This document shows, in pieces, positions 42,718 through 46,473 of a stretch of 46,473 nucleotides of DNA; the stretch's first letter is position 1; each line of letters opens with the position of its first letter. Position numbers and translations under genes: made by a program. Under the pieces are notes generated by a model. The model ran no database searches. It had not been told where the DNA came from and was given only the letters and a program-made list of their open reading frames with translations. Source of the DNA: CAZUXY01 sp964624235 (GTDB lineage Bacteria > Spirochaetota > UBA4802 > UBA5368); the NCBI GenBank assembly GCA_964624235.1, contig CAZUXY010000040.1:1-46473 (forward strand). Reading direction: 5' to 3'.

Positions 42718-43964
42718 ATGGTTTTTCCTCCTTTCCATTTGCCTGTCAGCGCGGCCTGTACGCATTCCTCCGTGGTACCCAGGAATACCATGGTACCGTC
42801 CGAGGCGAGATAATGTGCCGCCCTGGCGGAATTGGTAGCGACGCTTTTCGCTTTTTTATCACCGGCAATGTCCTTACGTGCGAAGGGATTAACCAGTGCC
42901 GGGCATATCGGCGCAATATAACCGCCCGCTTTTACGACGGCCCCGGTCCACCCGCGCGCCCCGGCCATCTCGGCCACACGGTTCGAGGCGCCGATAAGCA
43001 GCGGAACGGCGCATTTTCTCCCTTCCAACAATGCCGCGATGCGTCCTATATCCTCAATGGAAGCATGGGGGCATCCGAAACATACATGCTCCACGGTATT
43101 GTCGTCCCATACGTTCAGTTTATTCCAGGTCTGTTCCAGATCCCCAGGTCTGATGACATGCACGTGTTCCGGCTTTCGTCCTCCCAGGGCGCTTTCTTCA
43201 TCGGGGGCCTCAGGGGTTGTTCCGTTTATATGACAGAGGGTTACCGCTCCGGAAGTCGGCATCGGCACCACCAGCGACCGCGCGGATTCAAACGCCAGTC
43301 CCGGTGGGATTCCTTTAACCGCAACGGGTTGAAATCCCGGAATCCGCGATCCGATATAATACCCCAGGCACTGGTAGTGTACCGGTTCCCATCCCTCCAT
43401 ATCCAGTCCAGCCAGGTCGACGAGATGACGCGCGAACCTGTTTTCAGGCAGCAACAGTCCCATGAGGGGTGTCTTGCCGCATACGGCCGCCGCAAGTGAG
43501 ACCAGTATTCCCATTCTGTCGATACGGGCCCCGAACAGGCTGTTGTTCGACACCTGTATACAGCTTCCGCCCATCGATATGACGTCTCCGGTTGCGGCGG
43601 TGATGCCTATCTGGTACTCGGCGCAGGTTTCGGTGAGCATCCAGCCCAGCCGCCTGATCGTTGCGACACGGTGGTCGTGGGCCTCTTTGAACTTATGGGC
43701 AAGCGGCAGCCCCCATGACTCCCATAAATCAGGCTGAAACGATGGGTGCGTGGTGACCATCTGCCCGGTGTTCCGCAAGCCATCGGTCATCATGTCCCAG
43801 AAATCCAGCGGGCAGGCGTCATAGCTCACATGGGCCCGTGAGACATCCACCAGCCGCTCCGCATCAAAAGATTCTCCCAGTCTGATCAGGAGGTCGATGG
43901 CCCTTTGTTGCGCCTGACCGTTAAGGCCGTCTGTCATTCGTTTTTCATTATCCGATAATCTCAA
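42708..43964 (-). CDS. Aconitase X catalytic (large) subunit, DUF521
   Basis: This 418-residue large subunit of an AcnX-type hydro-lyase belongs to the family that includes cis-3-hydroxy-L-proline dehydratase and mevalonate-5-phosphate dehydratase. Family blocks seen are Y-Q-I-G-I-T-A-A-T-G-D, S-N-N-S-L-F-G-A-R, G-K-T-P-L-M-G, C-H-I-N-G-T-T-P-E and H-V-C-F-G-C-P-H-A-S, the last holding possible Fe-S ligands. The exact substrate cannot be read. The TTG start at 43964 has GGAGGG five to six bases upstream. A strong terminator separates it from the CoA-transferase gene. Confidence 0.88.
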   Translation of the reverse strand: MRLSDNEKRMTDGLNGQAQQRAIDLLIRLGESFDAERLVDVSRAHVSYDACPLDFWDMMTDGLRNTGQMVTTHPSFQPDLWESWGLPLAHKFKEAHDHRVATIRRLGWMLTETCAEYQIGITAATGDVISMGGSCIQVSNNSLFGARIDRMGILVSLAAAVCGKTPLMGLLLPENRFARHLVDLAGLDMEGWEPVHYQCLGYYIGSRIPGFQPVAVKGIPPGLAFESARSLVVPMPTSGAVTLCHINGTTPEAPDEESALGGRKPEHVHVIRPGDLEQTWNKLNVWDDNTVEHVCFGCPHASIEDIGRIAALLEGRKCAVPLLIGASNRVAEMAGARGWTGAVVKAGGYIAPICPALVNPFARKDIAGDKKAKSVATNSARAAHYLASDGTMVFLGTTEECVQAALTGKWKGGKTIWK

Positions 43965-43992
43965 GGTGTCCCTCCAATATTATGGAGTAAAA

Positions 43993-44024
43993 GCAGCCCC
44001 TGATACAACGGTATCAGGGGCTGC
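43993..44024 (-). terminator. Strong intrinsic terminator of the CoA-transferase gene
   Basis: A perfect 14-bp stem, GCAGCCCCTGATAC/GTATCAGGGGCTGC, encloses a 4-nt loop. On the leftward strand it is followed by TTTT. It ends transcription of the gene at 44060-45277 just before the aconitase-X operon. Confidence 0.85.
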
Positions 44025-44059
44025 CTAAAGGTGAAAGGAGATTTTACGACGTAATCCCG

Positions 44060-45277
44060 TTAAACTGTCTTATTGATGACACCCGCTTCTTTAAGGGCGT
44101 CTATTTGCGCCTGATTGTAACCAAGCACTTTCTTCAATACCTCTTCGGAGTGTTCTCCTAGGAGAGGAGCAGGTGCGTAAACCGCACCCGGTGTTTCAGA
44201 AAGCCTGATGGGTGAACCGCAGATCTTCATTTTCCCAACAATCGGCTGATCGATCTCCACCAGCATATGGCGATGGGCGATATGGGGATCCTCGCATATC
44301 TCCTTGATATTGTTGATAGGAGAATAGGGAAGCGCCTCTTTCTCGAAAATATCGCACCATTCCCTGGTGGTTTTCTTGACCATTTCGGCGTCAAGAATAG
44401 GAATCAACTCCTTTTTATTCTTGGTACGCAGCGGATTGGTTTTATACTTCGGATCGTTTACCAGATCCTCCCGGCCTAACACCTTACAGTAGGTTGCCCA
44501 GAGTTTATCGTTGCCTATCGCCGCGATTACCCATGAATTATCCTTGGTCTTGAATCCCTGAAAGGGAGTAATGGACGGATGGGCGCCGCCCAGCGGCCCC
44601 GCGATATCTTTTGTGTTCATGTAACGGGCCACCGCGTTTTCCAGCACGGCGAAAAGACCGTCTACCATGGATATGTCCAGGTACTGGCCCTTTCCCGTTT
44701 TTTCCCGGTGTATCAGCGCGGCCAGAATCCCTATCACGCCCTGATGCCCGGCGAAGATATCCCCCACCGACGAACCCACACGGCAGGGAGGCCCCCCCTC
44801 CGGTCCGGTAATGCTCATGATACCGCTGTAGGCCTGTGCCACCATGTCGTAGGCCGGCCGCGATTCATATTCAGGCATTGAGTCATGGCCGAAACCGCAA
44901 ATCGAACAATAAATCGCTCTGGGGTTGATCTTCTGGATATCCGGCCAGTCGAATCCCAGTTTTTTCATGGTGGTGGGTCTGAAATTTTCCACGACGATAT
45001 CGGAAACCTTAATAAGCTCCTTGAGAATGTTTTTTCCTTTCTCGTCTTTCAGATTAAGCACCAGGCTTTTCTTGTTTCGGTTGAGGCTTATGAAATAACC
45101 GCTGCGGTTTTTATCATGCTCACCGATGAACGGACCGAACTCACGGGCATCATCGCCGTGTTCCGGCTCAATGTGAATCACCTCCGCACCCAGGTCCGCA
45201 AGAAACATTGTACACGTCGGCGCGGCCAGCACATGGCTGAGGTCCACGACTCGTATTCCCTCTAATGCTCTCCCCAT
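44060..45277 (-). CDS. CaiB/BaiF-family (type III) CoA-transferase
   Basis: This 405-residue cytosolic enzyme moves CoA between carboxylic acids. It begins with L-E-G-I-R-V-V-D-L-S-H-V-L-A-A-P (family start). The catalytic aspartate is likely in R-P-A-Y-D-M-V-A-Q (about residue 168), with later G-S-S-V-G-D-I-F-A-G-H. The donor and acceptor acids are unknown. The second in-frame ATG (45277) is chosen because GGAGGT lies seven to eight bases upstream; the first ATG lies within that site. Together with the symporter upstream it suggests acid uptake and activation. Confidence 0.92.
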   Translation of the reverse strand: MGRALEGIRVVDLSHVLAAPTCTMFLADLGAEVIHIEPEHGDDAREFGPFIGEHDKNRSGYFISLNRNKKSLVLNLKDEKGKNILKELIKVSDIVVENFRPTTMKKLGFDWPDIQKINPRAIYCSICGFGHDSMPEYESRPAYDMVAQAYSGIMSITGPEGGPPCRVGSSVGDIFAGHQGVIGILAALIHREKTGKGQYLDISMVDGLFAVLENAVARYMNTKDIAGPLGGAHPSITPFQGFKTKDNSWVIAAIGNDKLWATYCKVLGREDLVNDPKYKTNPLRTKNKKELIPILDAEMVKKTTREWCDIFEKEALPYSPINNIKEICEDPHIAHRHMLVEIDQPIVGKMKICGSPIRLSETPGAVYAPAPLLGEHSEEVLKKVLGYNQAQIDALKEAGVINKTV

Positions 45278-45373
45278 GGCTGTAACCTCCATACATAAAT
45301 TTTTAAAACCGCTTCATGCTTCCTTTTGAGCAAAAGCTACCTTTCTTCATGTAACATGAAGCTTTAGAGCTAT

Positions 45374-45403
45374 GCCCCGTTCTCCTTTTGAGAAGAACGG
45401 GGC
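45374..45403. terminator. Hairpin after the symporter gene
   Basis: A 10-bp stem, GCCCCGTTCT/AGAACGGGGC, with a 10-nt loop lies 22 bp after the leftward symporter stop. No long T run follows, so strength is uncertain. Confidence 0.5.
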
Positions 45404-45424
45404 TGATGCATACTACACTGCCGT

Positions 45425-46473
45425 CTAGGCCTTGGTTCCGAATACTGTGTCGAGGTGCGCCTTATCCGGAGCTTTACTCTTCGTTAATTGCGCTATTATC
45501 AGATATGCCACGAAGGAAATAATAAACGACGGAATTATCTCGTGTATATCCTTCAGGCTCTTGTACTGGAGTCTGAAACCCCATCTCCAGATAACGCAAC
45601 TGGCCATACCGATCAGCATCGAATAGAATGCCGCGTGACCGGTACCCCAGCGCAGGTAAAGACCGCCGAAGATGGCCGGGAAGAAGCTCGCCGCGAAGAC
45701 CGCGCCCGAGAAGGCTGTCAGTTCCACTATGCCCGCGGGAGGATAAATGGTCAAAACCAGTATGATCACACAGTACAACGCGATCGATATCCTGGTCCTG
45801 ACGACCACCTTCTCTTTGGGCATGGGCTTCATAACGCCCCACATGTCACCTATAATGGCCGTTCCGACGATCAGCATAACCGATGCCAGGGACGACATAC
45901 CTGCCGCGAAGAGCCCGGCCATACAGATACCGCTTACCCACGGGTTGTTGAACTTGGCCAGCATAAAGCCTATAACCTTGTCGGTTCCTTTAATCAGGCC
46001 CGCCGCTTCCTCGGGGGTAGCCATACCGTGAACCAGTGCGCCCAGTCCCATAACGCATACCAGGGATATACCCAGGAATATAGGGGTCCAGATCATGGCG
46101 AAACGCATGCTTTTCGCGTTATCGATGGAATAGAAACGGATAAGACAGCGCGGTTCGGCGATCTGTTTGGAACCCACCGCCAGTCCTATACCCAGTATAT
46201 AGGCAAAAGGTATAAGCACCGCAAAACTCACCAGCCCTGTGCCGATCGGGGTCCCGGCGCGGGTTACGTGTTCGGTGTTGGCAACCGCTGTCATGAGAGG
46301 CTCCCATCCACCCACGTATGCCGCGGGAATCAGGAACATGATTATCGCGACAATAAACATTATGATCCCCTGAATCGCGTCGGTCCAGAGTACGCTGTAC
46401 ATGCCTCCCCAGATGGTATATGCCGCGGTGATGAATATCACGAGGAAAGCACCCCATCCATAAGGAACATCCA
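45425..46473 (-). CDS. Sodium:solute symporter (SSS family), N-terminus missing
   Basis: The window ends inside this gene, and the frame stays open to the edge (349 residues seen). It has about eight to nine helices. A-A-Y-T-I-W-G-G-M-Y-S-V-L-W-T-D-A-I-Q-G near the visible N-terminus matches helix 5-6 of the PutP/PanF-type family (A-Y-T-x-x-G-G-x-x-x-V-x-W-T-D). A further family mark is G-L-F-A-A-G-M-S-S-L-A-S-V-M-L-I. The substrate is unknown; carboxylates or hydroxy acids are plausible given the neighbours. The first three to four helices and the true start lie outside. Confidence 0.9.
   Translation of the reverse strand, partial: DVPYGWGAFLVIFITAAYTIWGGMYSVLWTDAIQGIIMFIVAIIMFLIPAAYVGGWEPLMTAVANTEHVTRAGTPIGTGLVSFAVLIPFAYILGIGLAVGSKQIAEPRCLIRFYSIDNAKSMRFAMIWTPIFLGISLVCVMGLGALVHGMATPEEAAGLIKGTDKVIGFMLAKFNNPWVSGICMAGLFAAGMSSLASVMLIVGTAIIGDMWGVMKPMPKEKVVVRTRISIALYCVIILVLTIYPPAGIVELTAFSGAVFAASFFPAIFGGLYLRWGTGHAAFYSMLIGMASCVIWRWGFRLQYKSLKDIHEIIPSFIISFVAYLIIAQLTKSKAPDKAHLDTVFGTKA

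Overview
The window reads as a chromosomal contig of a flagellated, Gram-negative-type bacterium with anaerobic respiratory capacity. It carries FliS, a class A penicillin-binding protein, LytM and TlyC-type envelope proteins, a multihaem NrfHA nitrite reductase and a Tat-like secreted hydrolase. The order proA-nadD-LytR/LCP, the paired TlyC-like proteins and several unfamiliar conserved proteins remind me of Leptospira-type spirochaetes. I therefore suggest Spirochaetota, but no rRNA is present to confirm it. TTG or GTG starts with good Shine-Dalgarno sequences are common. No rRNA, tRNA, CRISPR array or intact insertion sequence was found.

Layout: (1) 1-17.6 kb is mostly housekeeping: LCP protein (partial), nadD, proA, gatB, purC, fliS plus a FlgN-like chaperone, a prfB operon with two unrecognised genes, a spore-photoproduct-lyase-like radical SAM protein, a HIT protein, two tandem TlyC/CorC-like membrane proteins, a double-HTH regulator, an M23 peptidase-like protein and a class A PBP. 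(2) 18-25.5 kb looks visibly richer in G+C: a hotdog thioesterase and an SDR, then a leftward cluster GxGYxYP protein - GPH symporter - DUF4838 protein that looks like a carbohydrate uptake/processing locus, and a second SDR whose catalytic Tyr is Phe. (3) 25.5-32.2 kb is an arsenic-resistance region: arsR, ArsP-type permease, thioredoxin-like protein, a DGC-type zinc-binding protein broken by an in-frame TAG, thioredoxin, CcdA, ACR3, a radical SAM/SPASM protein and arsC. Matching 16-bp inverted repeats lie just upstream of arsR and of the permease and are probably ArsR operators.

(4) 32.6-35.1 kb holds a TauE/SafE exporter and an amidase. (5) 35.2-37.2 kb is nrfHA, a nitrite-to-ammonia reductase whose NrfA lacks the usual calcium-site residues. 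(6) 37.4-41.7 kb is the most unusual part. A DsrE-like protein diverges from nrfHA, and opposite it lies a leftward gene set: a 91-aa protein, a His-rich protein, a 33-aa membrane peptide, a Tat-like COG1237-type metallo-beta-lactamase-fold hydrolase, and a roughly 10-TM membrane protein built from five two-helix units each ending in Trp-Pro. I do not recognise this set as a named system and regard it as the best candidate for something undescribed. (7) 42.3-46.5 kb encodes a two-subunit aconitase-X enzyme, a type III CoA-transferase and a sodium:solute symporter (cut by the window end), consistent with uptake and catabolism of a hydroxy acid or carboxylate.

Functions are read from motifs and family memory only. 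No database search was run, and G+C statements are impressions by eye.
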